DNA of 64,000 bases from Dryococelus australis. Lineage: Eukaryota; Arthropoda; Insecta; Phasmatodea; Phasmatidae. The notes beneath the pieces are model-generated. The model was not told where the DNA came from. It saw nothing but the letters and a program-made list of their open reading frames with translations, and ran no database searches. This document shows, piece after piece, positions 46,055 to 57,120 of the stretch; position 1 is the first letter of the stretch, and every line of letters begins with the position of its first letter. Made by a program: the position numbers and the translations under genes. The stretch covers positions 211,433,047-211,497,046 of the forward strand of contig CM056995.1 of assembly GCA_029891345.1 (NCBI GenBank). The letters are read 5' to 3'.

Positions 46055-46383
46055 GTGTAGCACGGCCGGCATCTTAAAGGCAACTGAGTTGAAATTTACT
46101 ACTGATAGAAGTGATTTCCCTACTATTAACGATTTGATTCGTCCTAAAAGAACATGAATGTATAAAAGCGAATTATTTAACTAATAACATACATATTAAA
46201 ATTTTTTTTCGTACAGTCTGGTAAATAGAGCACACTTGCTAACAAAACACGAGTTAAAAATAATACCAAGTTTCGTCTACCGAACACAGAAATGGGGTTT
46301 AGATGATAAACATACTATCACACAAAAATTTATATACTTTTTCTTTTAAATTAAAAAAAGTTCCCAGATATTCAAATCCAGGG

Positions 46384-46860
46384 GTACAGATGGCTCCCGA
46401 GGTCTCTGCACACTTATTCCCACCTCTCACCTCCACCCCTCACCAGAGCGACATATCCTGGGGTTATTCACCCGTCTTCCCCAATTGTCACTTTTTTGCC
46501 ACTGAGGCAAGATGGCGACAATTGGCAAGAGAGCTTCACATCGCCTCTGCTTGCCTGTGGACATCCCCTACCCTCCACCCCTTGCGAGTTGGACGTGTTC
46601 CGAGGTCAGGGAACCCAGACCATCCCTCCAACCCCTACTTCAGAATCTGTCTTTGCCCGAAATGTCAGTTTCTTCTCCAATGCCATGCATCCCCAACCCG
46701 GATGCTCTCAAATATCTCGAGAGCTGACCTGTCCACACAGCCTGCCCTTGCTGCTGATCCAAGGTCATGCAACAGCCTGACATATTCCCAGCGAATTACA
46801 AATTTCGCAAGTCCCGCCGATCAAAAATTCTTTAATACCCGAGATAATCCCCAAATTTAA
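46384..46860 (+). other. GC-rich long open frame in the left arm, coding status unclear
   Basis: The frame (185 codons if non-ATG starts are allowed) is shared with the right arm (209 codons at 52588-53217) with only a few amino-acid changes (for example Cys/Arg, Arg/Cys, Asn/His). It includes the phrase FFATEARWRQL, produced by a DNA module ending CAAGATGGCGACAATTGG; in the right arm this module is duplicated in phase. Composition is Pro/Ser-rich without a known domain. Openness may follow from base composition. Confidence 0.3.
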
Positions 46861-47910
46861 CATTCCAACAGCAAGTATATATTTGAATCAAGCAAACTAT
46901 GATTTGAAAGATCACACAGAAATACAAGACATATTGGATTCGCTCATTTAAAAAAAAAACATTTTTTTTATAACTATTGAAACAAGACATATATTTATTC
47001 TTCTAGCAGCCAAAAATGCGTATTTTCCATGTAGACTTGTCTACAACACTATAATTTACATACAAACAAAGTTACAATTCAAAAGCATCCCAATCGAGTT
47101 TTTTTGATACACTATCTAGCATAAAATTTGTATATACTCGAACATACTTAAAAATCTATTTCCTTAGAAAACAAATTTGGTCGTAATATTACTGAAATAA
47201 CACATATCCAGCTTGAAATGACTACTATCGGATCTGAAATCTGTAAAATTTCCACGATAATTTAATACATTTAAGCGAAATTTAAAGGAAAACAGCGGTC
47301 ATTTTGTAGTCGTATAACCCATCTTTTAGGATAATACATTCCGACTAGCAACAAATTATTTACATCGTTAAGAGATATCCGAGACAAATAACTTTTTTCC
47401 ATACAACTTAGGAATCGACATTACTAATTATCAGACAAAAGTTAGTGGGAAAAACGAAATTCGTATTACATACGCACGTATAAAACAGAAGACTATTAAG
47501 ACAATCACAGCTCAAAATGGCTTATTCAACAGACTTACCTCCTACTAACACAATCGTTTAGTAAACAAAGTCTTAAAAAATTCCCTACAAAATACTTCTA
47601 AACCCATCTGTCCCTTCTACATTCCTGAAATTAAATTATTATTTATTCATTTTAATCAAATACCAAGTAAACACATATTCCATCTAACATACGTAGATTT
47701 AATCACATGGTGAATTAGTACGCATACCCCTGCAATTAACATACAAATATTAGAACGGAAGACATTTTACCATCATTAATGAAACTTGATACTGTTTAAA
47801 ACAGTACATTCATACAGAAACAAGTTAGTTGTCATTCTGACATTGTGAGGTGAACATCTAATCAGAAATATTTCTCCTCACACCGAAGATTATTCATTTA
47901 ATCTACATTG

Positions 47911-48129
47911 ATGAGAATGGAGACATCGCCTAATAAACTACACTGCAAATGCTGTGGGAAAATGTACACTTTCGCATACAGTGTTCACAGACATGAGGGG
48001 AGCAAGTGTTTGAAGAATTCATCTTGTACGATTCTCAACTGTAAATACTGTTTTCGTCAGTCCGCACGAATGGATAACTTCAGTCGTCATGTCAAGATGT
48101 GTAAAAGAAAAGAAATAATCTTCTCCTGA
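47911..48129 (+). CDS. Two-finger C2HC zinc-finger ORF, left palindrome arm
   Basis: From the first ATG the frame gives 72 residues with two fingers: LHCKCCGKMYTF...HRHEGSKC (C-x2-C-x12-H-x4-C) and LNCKYCFRQSAR...SRHVKMC (C-x2-C-x12-H-x3-C), then a basic tail. The same x12 spacing, the final Cys instead of His and the alternation of x4 and x3 link it to the four-finger protein at 3566-4138, of which it could be a shortened relative. It lies at the inner edge of the left arm; the last few residues lie past the repeat boundary, so the right-arm partner ends differently. No clear TATA box or poly(A) signal was found. Could be a single exon of a larger gene. Zinc binding is inferred from ligands. 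Confidence 0.55.
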   Translation: MRMETSPNKLHCKCCGKMYTFAYSVHRHEGSKCLKNSSCTILNCKYCFRQSARMDNFSRHVKMCKRKEIIFS

Positions 48130-48969
48130 GAAAGTAAATATAGCATCTACACTGCATAATATCACAGAAGGAGAGGGAAATAACGTAATTGCAAGAAATG
48201 ACATAGAATCGGATAGAATAAAATATACAATAACACTTGAACACAATGATTTTCGACATAACCTACCACAACCAGTTGCAAATACCAGTGTCGTGACGAT
48301 ACACCTAGTCTTTTTAAGCAAAGTAAAGTCGATATTTATGATGAAACATTAGGTGCAGATAGTAGTGAGGATTGGTTGATATAAACTGGGTTCGAGTCTG
48401 GGTTAGGTTATGTATGTATGTAATCTAGTTTCTGACTTTCAGTTTTGGGTAGCTATGATTGTAATACATAGATTTTGGGTCCGAGTCTCGAGTTAGGTAC
48501 GAATGTAACCCTGTAAAAGGAATAACGAATGTAACACTGTTAATTAAACTAAAATAAATTCGTTCGTGCACGTAAAAAGCTAGTTGAAAAGTATAACATT
48601 CTGGTTGCAAACACCTCATATTGTGAAAAGTTCGTATTTGAATAATAATACTTCGTATACAAAATCGTTAAATATGAACAGGTGACAGTTGTCACGAATT
48701 TCCTGGCTTTCAACTCTAAAATACGCCTACCTACCCAAATTGGGAAAATTACTGCTGTTCCACGGACCTGTGGGCTGTGGGAGTGCCCTGGTTAATGGCG
48801 AGCATGCGGCAACTGGCGGCTAGCGGCGACGTCCCTGGGCGCGAATCACGAGCAACAGTGATACCACACCATGCACCTTTTCTCACATAGTGAGCGGCTG
48901 GCTGTCCTTGGCTCCTACACGTGGCAGGCCGGCTGTGGTGGTGCTTGCTGCAGCCATCCTCTTTACTAT

Positions 48970-49035
48970 CACCAGTGATATCATCCTGCCAATCAGCCAG
49001 TGATGTCATCCTGCCAATCAGCCAGTGATAGCAAT
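48970..49035 (+). repeat. 25-bp tandem repeat (CATCCTGCCAATCAGCCAGT)
   Basis: Two full units and a partial third, nearly identical. Confidence 0.9.
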
Positions 49036-50984
49036 CTCAACGTGCCCTGTGTGCGCTCACAGATGGCGCATCACGTCCAGTTTGATGTCAGCATCGTCTA
49101 CAAAATTTCCAGTGCTCTGCCTTGTTTGCACAAAAGTTTCCTGATTCGTCAGTGAATTCAAGCTACCCCTATAACAAACATTCCTGCCCGCTTCCTTCAC
49201 TTGTAGTTCGAGGTCGATTCACTGCCTTCGAGGACAGCAGCAACAACCTCCAGATAAGCGAGACTTTGCAACAAAATTTAACTTGGTAAGCCAGTATGGC
49301 GAAAATTAGGCAAATCACATTTTGTGATTTTAAATAGGAGCTGTAAGAGCCATGTTGGCGAGAAAAAACTTTAGAATTTTGTTCTTCTTTTGAGCTTGCT
49401 AGGTCACTATCTAAAATTAAAAAAGATTGATCATACAAACTTTAGAAAAAAACATAGTTTCCTTATGAAATATTAATGAAAATTCAACTTACTTGAAAAG
49501 TTATAAAGCTTTCAAAATATATAATGTAAAGGTGCAAATTTTTAGGCTAGGCATTTAAATACACTTTGTAAATACAAATATGCATGAATGATTTTAATGT
49601 CACCTTTTAAAATTTTGGTTGGCCACCTGACCTATGGTTTAGCCAGGCCCAATTTTTTGAGTAATTTATCGATAGACTTTGAGACCTCATGTAGAGGTAC
49701 AAGAATAGTCTACAAATACATTTTGATCATTTTGGGCAATGGCCTCGAAATGTTTGGATGGTCATGATAGTTTTATATTTGGGCAAAAGTGCCTCGTAAA
49801 ACCCAATGTCTGCTCAAAGAATTAAAGTGTAATGGAAGTTGGGAAACATTGCCATTTAGTATATGGCAGAACTACTCTCATTTCAGTATCAAGTTTTTTG
49901 CCAAAATATTCATGTTAACACACATTTATTATGTTTTTCATAACTGTCAGAATGTCAGTATAATTGCTATGTGCAAGATTTTCCCCCTTTTGTAAAATCC
50001 TCGTTTCTGATTTGGGAATTTGTAGGCCAACCATTAAAAATATTAATAAACTAGTGTAAATTGCTTATTGTCACATCGTTTTAAGTTTGGCCTTGGAAGA
50101 TGTTATTTACATTATTTGAACCCCTTTTAGATCTGTATTCATTTTATATGTTGGTATGTAACCAAACAAACTTCATATTAATTAAAACATTAAGGCCCAT
50201 GTTTGGGGCTATTCTAGTGGTTAAAAGGAATGGAAAAGAACAAAACAAAATAAAAAGAATCTTTACAGTATTTCATGGATTTTCTATGTTCTTATTTATG
50301 CTATAGTTTTAAATTTTGCACTGATTATGAAGTTTCTCTGCTCAACGAGGGTTTCCTTTGTGTGTTAAAATGGGTTTTTACTGCAGACGTGTTGAGTCCA
50401 CTTTGCCACGCCTTTGTGGGGACAAGGGTGTAGCAAACATAATCAAACCTATTGGCTTAAAACTGGACAAATACACGTTCAATTCTAACATATACATGCT
50501 AAATTAAAACTAAAAATCATGTTAAAAGGTTTTAAATGAGATAAATTTGCTTAAAAATGTGTTAAAACAGTTTCTGTCACATAATATGTAAGTTTAATAC
50601 ATTTTGATAGCGAATTATGAAATATAAAATTTGGCAAGAAGGGAGAGTTGTGGGCTCCGCATTTGCTGATCTGACTTCATGGAGGTATCATCTCCCATCC
50701 ATCGCGCTCGGAAAACCTGTGAACCAGTCAGCAATTTAAAGGACACCAGTCGCTTGTTTCAACCATCCGCTAGTGGGACCTGACGCGACGGGGTTGTGTC
50801 GTGAATAAACTTCTCTCTTCTAGTTCTACCGCCCACGGCCCGCTGGAAAATTCGCCCGCAGAGCTCACCTGGGACTCAGATCGCCCGACCGCTTGCTAGC
50901 CTACTGGGGTAGGCTCCCACGGAGCTCTTGAGAGTATTGCGAGCACCCGCCTGCTAACCTGTTGGGGTAGGAGCCCCGATGCTC

Positions 50985-51046
50985 ACCTGGCAGAGCGGCC
51001 TAACTTTCAGCTCGACTGTTCTGGGTTCGGGTTTTGTTCCACACCC
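50985..51046 (+). repeat. tRNA-like pseudogene or SINE head
   Basis: A-box-like CCTGGCAGAGCGGCCTAA and B-box-like GGGTTCGGGTTT at tRNA-like spacing; no complete cloverleaf, so not called a tRNA gene. Confidence 0.35.
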
Positions 51047-51345
51047 ACCATCTTCGCTACAAGAGTTTAAGCAAGTCAATAATTCTAAATAAAAAAATTT
51101 AGGGTTTTCAGTATTTCATTCGAAATTTTTCGCGTTTTCTTTAAACTTTGAGTAAATTGCATGAATTTCATTTGACTTTTTTAAACAAATTGAATGATTT
51201 GTATTTAATAAAATTTTAAACCAGGTCTTTAGAATCGTAAAAGTTTTTATCAAATTAAATACTTGGTCTTTGAAATTGTAAAGCAAGTCTTTAAAATCGT
51301 AAAACTTTTTATCGATTTGAATGATAGGTTATGATTTTTTTTCTT

Positions 51346-51537
51346 TCAGATCTTGACATGACGACTGAAGTTATCCATTCGTGCGGACTGACGAAAACAG
51401 TATTTACAGTTGAGAATCGTACAAGATGAATTCTTCAAACACTTGCTCCCCTCATGTCTGTGAACACTGTATGCGAAAGTGTACATTTTCCCACAGCATT
51501 TGCAGTGTAGTTTATTAGGCGATGTCTCCATTCTCAT
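51346..51537 (-). CDS. Two-finger C2HC zinc-finger ORF, right palindrome arm
   Basis: Mirror copy of 47911-48129 with the same sequence up to SRHVK, then Ile and a stop, because the frame runs past the inner edge of the arm into different spacer DNA. The last Cys ligand of the second finger (SRHVKMC in the left copy) is lost, so only the first finger is complete. The left copy therefore looks like the more complete version and this one like the truncated partner. Confidence 0.45.
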   Translation of the reverse strand: MRMETSPNKLHCKCCGKMYTFAYSVHRHEGSKCLKNSSCTILNCKYCFRQSARMDNFSRHVKI

Positions 51538-52587
51538 CAATGTAGATTAAATGAATAATCTTCGGTGTGAGGAGAAATATTTCTGATTAGATGTTCACCT
51601 CACAATGTCAGAATGACAACTAACTTGTTTCTGTATGAATGTACTGTTTTAAACAGTATCAAGTTTCATTAATGATGGTAAAATGTCTTCCGTTCTAATA
51701 TTTGTATGTTAATTGCAGGGGTATGCGTACTAATTCACCATGTGATTAAATCTACGTATGTTAGATGGAATATGTGTTTACTTGGTATTTGATTAAAATG
51801 AATAAATAATAATTTAATTTCAGGAATGTAGAAGGGACAGATGGGTTTAGAAGTATTTTGTAGGGAATTTTTTAAGACTTTGTTTACTAAACGATTGTGT
51901 TAGTAGGAGGTAAGTCTGTTGAATAAGCCATTTTGAGCTGTGATTGTCTTAATAGTCTTCTGTTTTATACGTGCGTATGTAATACGAATTTCGTTTTTCC
52001 CACTAACTTTTGTCTGATAATTAGTAATGTCGATTCCTAAGTTGTATGGAAAAAAGTTATTTGTCTCGGATATCTCTTAACGATGTAAATAATTTGTTGC
52101 TAGTCGGAATGTATTATCCTAAAAGATGGGTTATACGACTACAAAATGACCGCTGTTTTCCTTTAAATTTCGCTTAAATGTATTAAATTATCGTGGAAAT
52201 TTTACAGATTTCAGATCCGATAGTAGTCATTTCAAGCTGGATATGTGTTATTTCAGTAATATTACGACCAAATTTGTTTTCTAAGGAAATAGATTTTTAA
52301 GTATGTTCGAGTATATACAAATTTTATGCTAGATAGTGTATCAAAAAAACTCGATTGGGATGCTTTTGAATTGTAACTTTGTTTGTATGTAAATTATAGT
52401 GTTGTAGACAAGTCTACATGGAAAATACGCATTTTTGGCTGCTAGAAGAATAAATATATGTCTTGTTTCAATAGTTATAAAAAAAATGTTTTTTTTTTAA
52501 ATGAGCGAATCCAATATGTCTTGTATTTCTGTGTGATCTTTCAAATCATAGTTTGCTTGATTCAAATATATACTTGCTGTTGGAATG

Positions 52588-53217
52588 TTAAATTTGGGGA
52601 TTATCTCGGGTATTAAAGAATTTTTGATCGGCGGGACTTGCGAAATTTGTAATTCGCTGGGAATATGTCAGGCTGTTGCATGACCTTGGATCAGCAGCAA
52701 GGGCGGGCTGTGTGGACAGGTCAGCTCTCGAGATATTTGAGAGCATCCGGGTTGGGGATGCATGGCGTTGGAGAAGAAACTGACATTTCGGGCAAAGACA
52801 GATTCTGAAGTAGGGGTGGGAGGGATGGTCTGGGTTCCCTGACCTCGGAACACATCCAACTCGCAAGGGGTGGAGGGTAGGGGATGTCCACAGGCAAGCA
52901 GAGGCGATGTGAAGCTCTCTTGCCAATTGTCGCCATCTTGCCTCAGTGGCAAAAAAGTGACAATTGGGGAAGACGGGTGAATAACCCCAGGATATGTCGC
53001 TCTGGTGAGGGGTGGAGGTGAGAGGTGGGAATAAGTGTGCAGAGACCTCGGGAGCCATCTGCACTCCTGTATCCAGTTGTCGCCATCTTGCCTCAGTGCC
53101 GAAAAATTGACAATCATTAGCAGAGTGTTGAGTAATCCCAGGACACTTCACTCTGGCAAGGGGTTGAGGTGGGGGTGTAGGGAGGTCTGGAGCAGTCGGC
53201 CTTGGGCAGAGCAACAC
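52588..53217 (-). other. GC-rich long open frame in the right arm, coding status unclear
   Basis: Counterpart of 46384-46860, extended upstream by an in-frame duplication, so that FFGTEARWRQL and FFATEARWRQL occur about 45 residues apart. No domain recognised. Confidence 0.3.
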
Positions 53218-53667
53218 GGAAATTTGTCAAGAGCTTCTGCTATCTTAGTACTTCGCCAACATTGGATCTCTCGACTTCACCAAACTTCTGAGTGCTGTAG
53301 GTGCGATTAACATTTTATAATATATGCATTTTAATATAAAACTATTTTATAGGGACAAATTTTTTTAGCAGAAAAAATATATAATATTCGTCTGATAGTG
53401 CATTTATTGTGTAAACACTGTTTCTGTGTTCGGTATATGAATTTTGGTATGATTTTGTACTCATGCTTGTGTCAACAAGTGCGCTTTTTGTTACCGGACT
53501 TTACGGACAAAAATTTGTAGTATGTATGTTATATTTTTAATAATTCACTTTTATAGATTCATGTACTTGTAGGACGAATCAAATCATTAATAGTACGGAA
53601 ATAGGTTCTATCTGTAGTAAATTTCAACTCAGTTGCCTTTAAGATGCCTGCCGCACTACACGTATAA

Positions 53668-53676
53668 AAGCAGGCA
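53668..53676 (+). promoter_or_regulatory. Outward TATA box, right arm
   Basis: ACACGTATAAAAGCAGG, mirrored in the left arm at 46047-46054. Downstream sequence GTGGACGGATGTGTTGTTGG is conserved in both arms, as expected for a first exon. Confidence 0.4.
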
Positions 53677-54095
53677 CAGCTCATACTATACACTCATTCA
53701 TCGATCGAGTGTCCTCCAAGGTGGACGGATGTGTTGTTGGGGAGCTTCTGCTGCCATTTCATTACAATCTTTTCTATTGTGTCTATTAAAAATTATACTA
53801 GTCTAATATATATTAGTATGTGCATTGTAAACATAATTTTTATCCATTTGTCACGTATATCATATTCACATCTATTTCCGAGTTGCTATAACCTTAGTAT
53901 TTTGTCAGCCTCCGAGCGTGCTTCACGTATATATTGTCAGGCTATCGATGTAAGATCGACTCAGTGCTTTACTGAGCTCGCAGCCAGACATACGTGTTTT
54001 AGGAGAGGTGCAATTTTATTATGCATGTTTATCAATTATTTTCTTTTTACATGTGGATTATTTCCCATCTAACCTGTCTCACAAGCAAATGGACG

Positions 54096-54103
54096 TGTAA
54101 GGT
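54096..54103 (+). promoter_or_regulatory. Conserved splice donor, right arm
   Basis: GTGTAAG|GTATGTATGA, about 400 bases after the predicted start, conserved with the left arm. No matching acceptor inside the arm was identified. Confidence 0.35.
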
Positions 54104-54960
54104 ATGTATGAGAGGAGTCATATATATTTTTTTAGTTTAATTTATGGGGAGATTTTGTTGTAGATCGTTAATTCCTTACTCACGTAATTGTGTTATACTG
54201 CTCTTTCGTGTAAAATATTTTTCTAAGCTTAATGTAGTACAATCACATTACGTTTAAGTCCATGCTGAGTAATTGCTCTTATTATTTACGTGATCGTTTG
54301 AAATTTGCAATTCGATGTACGAAATTTATTCATATGTACAACACTCTGAAATTCTCTAACATTTAATTGCATTCGGAAACAGTCATCATCTATTTAATCG
54401 TTTGTCAATATTAACACATAACACGCATCTTTCAGAGTCGTCTATCTCCCACCACCGTCTACGAGCTATATCCCCCCCAAAAATAACATTTTCACTTAGG
54501 CCACTCTTAGAAATCGTTTTAAAAAATCTAAAATTTTCTCAAGTGTTAAATTATTCTGTAATCATCGCCTATCTACTACTAATATCTGTACAAACACATC
54601 AATATTAGAAAAGATATATAAAAATGACCCTTAGCACACTTTTGCACTCAATTCAACACCTATACAACACATTTCTACCCACCTCTCTGGTCAGTCGCTT
54701 GTAGACACCACAGCGTCAACATCGTACAGAGCTCCTACTACCCCCTCCCAAAAAGAAAGAAAGAAAGAAGTACAACAAGAAAAGAATAAAATTAATTCTC
54801 TCAATAATTTAACATTTCAATAAATTAACCCTTTCATTAAATTCAATCCTTTCAATCCTTTATCGGATTAAGGATTATCCCTTTAAATCAAATCGATAAA
54901 ACCATCAATTAATCCCAATTAATCACATGTGGGGTAGGATCGGCACGGTCCTACTACCAA

Positions 54961-55424
54961 TTTCACTTATTGCACCGAACGTATCAGGATTAGGTTGGCC
55001 TACAGAGTCGCTTAATCTAACTTCACAACATTTCTCAAGAGAATCGGGCACATTTCAATGCGCAACTGTGTATGTCAAAATAAAAAAAGAATCGGCCTGC
55101 AATTTTGGTGATAGAATTCATTCTTTGTAACGAAATTTCATTAAAAACACATTAATATGTTTTAGTTTTAAAGATATGAACTTGCAGCAAAGATTTATTT
55201 GACATGACTATCATAGAGATTCGAACTGTTTTCGCTGCTTTTCTAAATTTAAGTACCATAAATAATGTTGTGTAAGGAAGATTTATAGTTCTCTCGGCGG
55301 TTCTATGATTTGAATATTTGCCGACACCTGTTTATAAAAAACAAAATTCAACTCGTTTTTCCACCAGAAGTACAGTATGACAGAGATAGCAAAGCGGACC
55401 AGTTACAAGGGGGAGGGCGGACAA
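54961..55424. other. Unassigned DNA
   Basis: No repeat or gene recognised between the right arm and the next SINE. Confidence 0.35.
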
Positions 55425-55680
55425 TATGAGTGAGTGAAGAGATTTGGGCGGCTCTTAACAGCGATGTCTTGAACGGCGAAGAGGGGACTGAGGTGAGTAT
55501 GAAGCGGGACCGGAATGAAAGGTCGGGAGAAACCGGAGATTCTCGAGAAAATCCGCCGATCCAACGGCATCGTCCGGCGCGACTCCCACTTGCGAAAATC
55601 CGGTGACCCGGCCGGGGAGTGAATCCAGTTCGTTTTGGTGGGAGTCGAGCAGGCTAACCACCCAGCCATATAGAATGGTC
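55425..55680 (-). mobile_element. SINE family C, full-length copy
   Basis: Minus strand: A-box-like GGCTGGGTGGTTAGCC, degenerate B box GGATTCACTCC, then TTTTCGCAAGTGGGAGTCG, GATTTTCTCGAGAATCTCC, TTCATACTCACCTC and AAGAGCCGCCCAAATCTC. Confidence 0.88.
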
Positions 55681-55904
55681 AGGTAGTATGTTCGCCGAGG
55701 CCGGAGCAATGTAACTGACCTGCAACACGACCTCTGTCTCTGCGTCTGCGACTTCCACCTGCCCTCGACCTCGTCGTCGGAACATCTGCCGTCATCCCGG
55801 GACGCCGCCGCCTTCTGGGGAACCTGCGACAGCCACAAGGGAATGCGTCAGCAAACTTTCCTGCAACCAGCTCTCCGTCAGTTTTTTAATACTAGTGCAG
55901 TATA
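55681..55904. other. GC-rich unassigned stretch
   Basis: Unique-looking GC-rich sequence on the 5' side of the SINE; the long minus-strand frame that spans both has no coding support. Confidence 0.3.
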
Positions 55905-56169
55905 CAGAGTGTAAACAATAAGTGTTTACAAATTTATTACAAACGTTTCCTGCCCGATTTGACCTTTGTACAAACCCGCTTCAGCTGAGCAGCACGTCGA
56001 TAAAAGCCGGGCCCACAGCAGCGCACTGCATGTGTTTTAGTACACATTTTTCAAGCGATTTACGGCTATTTCCCGACCCTCTGGACCAGAAGTGTCCTAC
56101 ATCAAATTGCTCGTACGGAGCCCTGCACACTGTTGTGTACAGTTGTAAACACTTATCGTTTACATCCTG
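55905..56169. mobile_element. 265-bp MITE with 27-bp TIRs, TA target
   Basis: Left CAGAGTGTAAACAATAAGTG and right (inverse) CAGGATGTAAACGATAAGTG continue as TTTACAA on both sides. Both ends are flanked by TA, consistent with a Tc1/mariner-type MITE. Interior is non-coding. Confidence 0.85.
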
Positions 56170-56171
56170 TA

Positions 56172-56693
56172 TATTATTCGTAAATAATAATAATAATATA
56201 TAGTAATTAAAGCTAATATTACTAATACTCTTATGAGTATTAATTCGTTTATATTTATTGAAGATCGAATTACTATTCATTTGGATAAAAATCCTAGTAT
56301 TGGAGGTAAACCTCTAATCGATTATATATTAATGTATAGTATATAGGAATTTTATGTAAATAGATTCATTTATAGATATTAATTGATTAATATGGTAAAT
56401 GTTATAAATGTTTATTGAAAATGTTATTAATACATACATACATAGTAAAATATATTATTCATTTCCTCGTATTATTATAGATGTTAGTATTCATCCGTTA
56501 CTTATAATTGATGAATATGCTATTAATTTACGTAATGAGGATTGATTTAAACCACCAATAGCTCCAATAATAATAGGTAGAATTATTGAAGTAATATTAA
56601 TTAGATAAATTTTAATTACTATTGATATTATTACTAACGGAGTAATTTTTGACATGTTATTAGAATAAGACATTCATTTCAGTCTAATCCTTC
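56172..56693 (-). pseudogene. nad2: Nuclear mitochondrial insertion: part of nad2
   Basis: Read on the minus strand with TGA as Trp and ATA as Met, the segment gives the nad2 core IIIGAIGGLNQSSLRKLMAY followed by a Trp encoded by TGA. The C-terminal region follows as SGLPPMLGFLSKWM and a final LRMMY-like end (family knowledge). In the nuclear code the frame is broken by TGA, and at least one frame change separates the two blocks. It covers roughly the C-terminal half of NADH dehydrogenase subunit 2. Tightly flanked by a TA-target MITE on one side and a family B MITE on the other. It is a dead copy in nuclear DNA, not a mitochondrial contig. Confidence 0.88.
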
Positions 56694-57120
56694 TATACAT
56701 TATTCGCGGTTTCTTCAAACTTTTTGAATAAAACATTTGAAAAATCACCGCATGTAGGACGTGTTTGGTTCTTTCTTAAATATTTTATGTATAACAATCG
56801 TTTTATACTTGTGTTAACAATAAAGTATCTTATTTCTGGTTTAATTGTACTTTAACTAATATTTTATCATTTATAAATTATAAATTTGTAATAATATGAA
56901 TAAAAACAATGAGGAAATATGTGTGTTGGTGATTCCTAATAAGAAATAGTTCTTATGAAAAATATTATTACAATGAAGGCGCACGAATGCGGTGTGTTGT
57001 CCCTCTGGTGTAATTTTCTAGACTCGGTTAAGCTTTGTTTACACGAGGCGGAGGAATATCCTGGAAGTAGAACTTAGTAGGGCTTCAGAAAAGTGTGAAG
57101 TAACCGTGAATGAACTGTAG
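56694..57120 (-). mobile_element. MITE family B copy, inverted
   Basis: ATTATTCGCGGTTTC, TTTTTGAATAAAACATTTGA, GAGGCGGAGGAATATCCTGG and GTGTGAAGTAACCGTGAATG in order. Confidence 0.88.

Larger units (their letters stand above)
44727..48104 (+). repeat. Left arm of the 10.2-kb inverted repeat
   Basis: Inverted copy of 51350-54960. The outer edge begins AGTAGTAGGGCCGTGCTGAT (right arm inverse: GGTAGTAGGACCGTGCCGAT). The outer ~1.6 kb is clearly diverged with indels; the inner ~1.7 kb (46380-48104) is almost identical to its partner. Contents outward to inward: a 16-bp ATTGAAAGGGTTAAAT repeat, an outward TATA box with conserved splice donor, a GC-rich long open frame, and a C2HC zinc-finger ORF at the inner edge. 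It may be a foldback-type transposon or a segmental inverted duplication. Confidence 0.9.
48105..51349. other. Palindrome spacer, no gene recognised
   Basis: 3.2 kb between the arms. Contains a diverged tandem pair (GGTTCGAGTCTGGGTTAGG near 48390 and GGTCCGAGTCTCGAGTTAGG near 48480), a 25-bp repeat at 48970-49035 and a long AT-rich stretch (49440-50620). It ends with a GC-rich block (50640-51050) with a paired motif (CTACTGGGGTAGGCTCC / CTGTTGGGGTAGGAGCC). No open frame is convincing. Confidence 0.45.
51350..54960 (-). repeat. Right arm of the 10.2-kb inverted repeat
   Basis: Inverted partner of 44727-48104. It is slightly longer because a ~150-bp module carrying CAAGATGGCGACAA is duplicated at about 53060-53200 and extra sequence follows to 53340. 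The outer edge is mirrored by the left arm near CCTACTACC at 54960. No target-site duplication could be recognised at the outer edges. Confidence 0.9.

Noticed and set aside
53731-54072. 113-codon frame in the right palindrome arm
   Set aside because: The corresponding left-arm sequence does not appear to keep the frame; more likely an untranslated exon region.
55455-55838. 127-codon minus-strand frame
   Set aside because: Its 3' half is SINE family C and no coding feature exists in the remainder.
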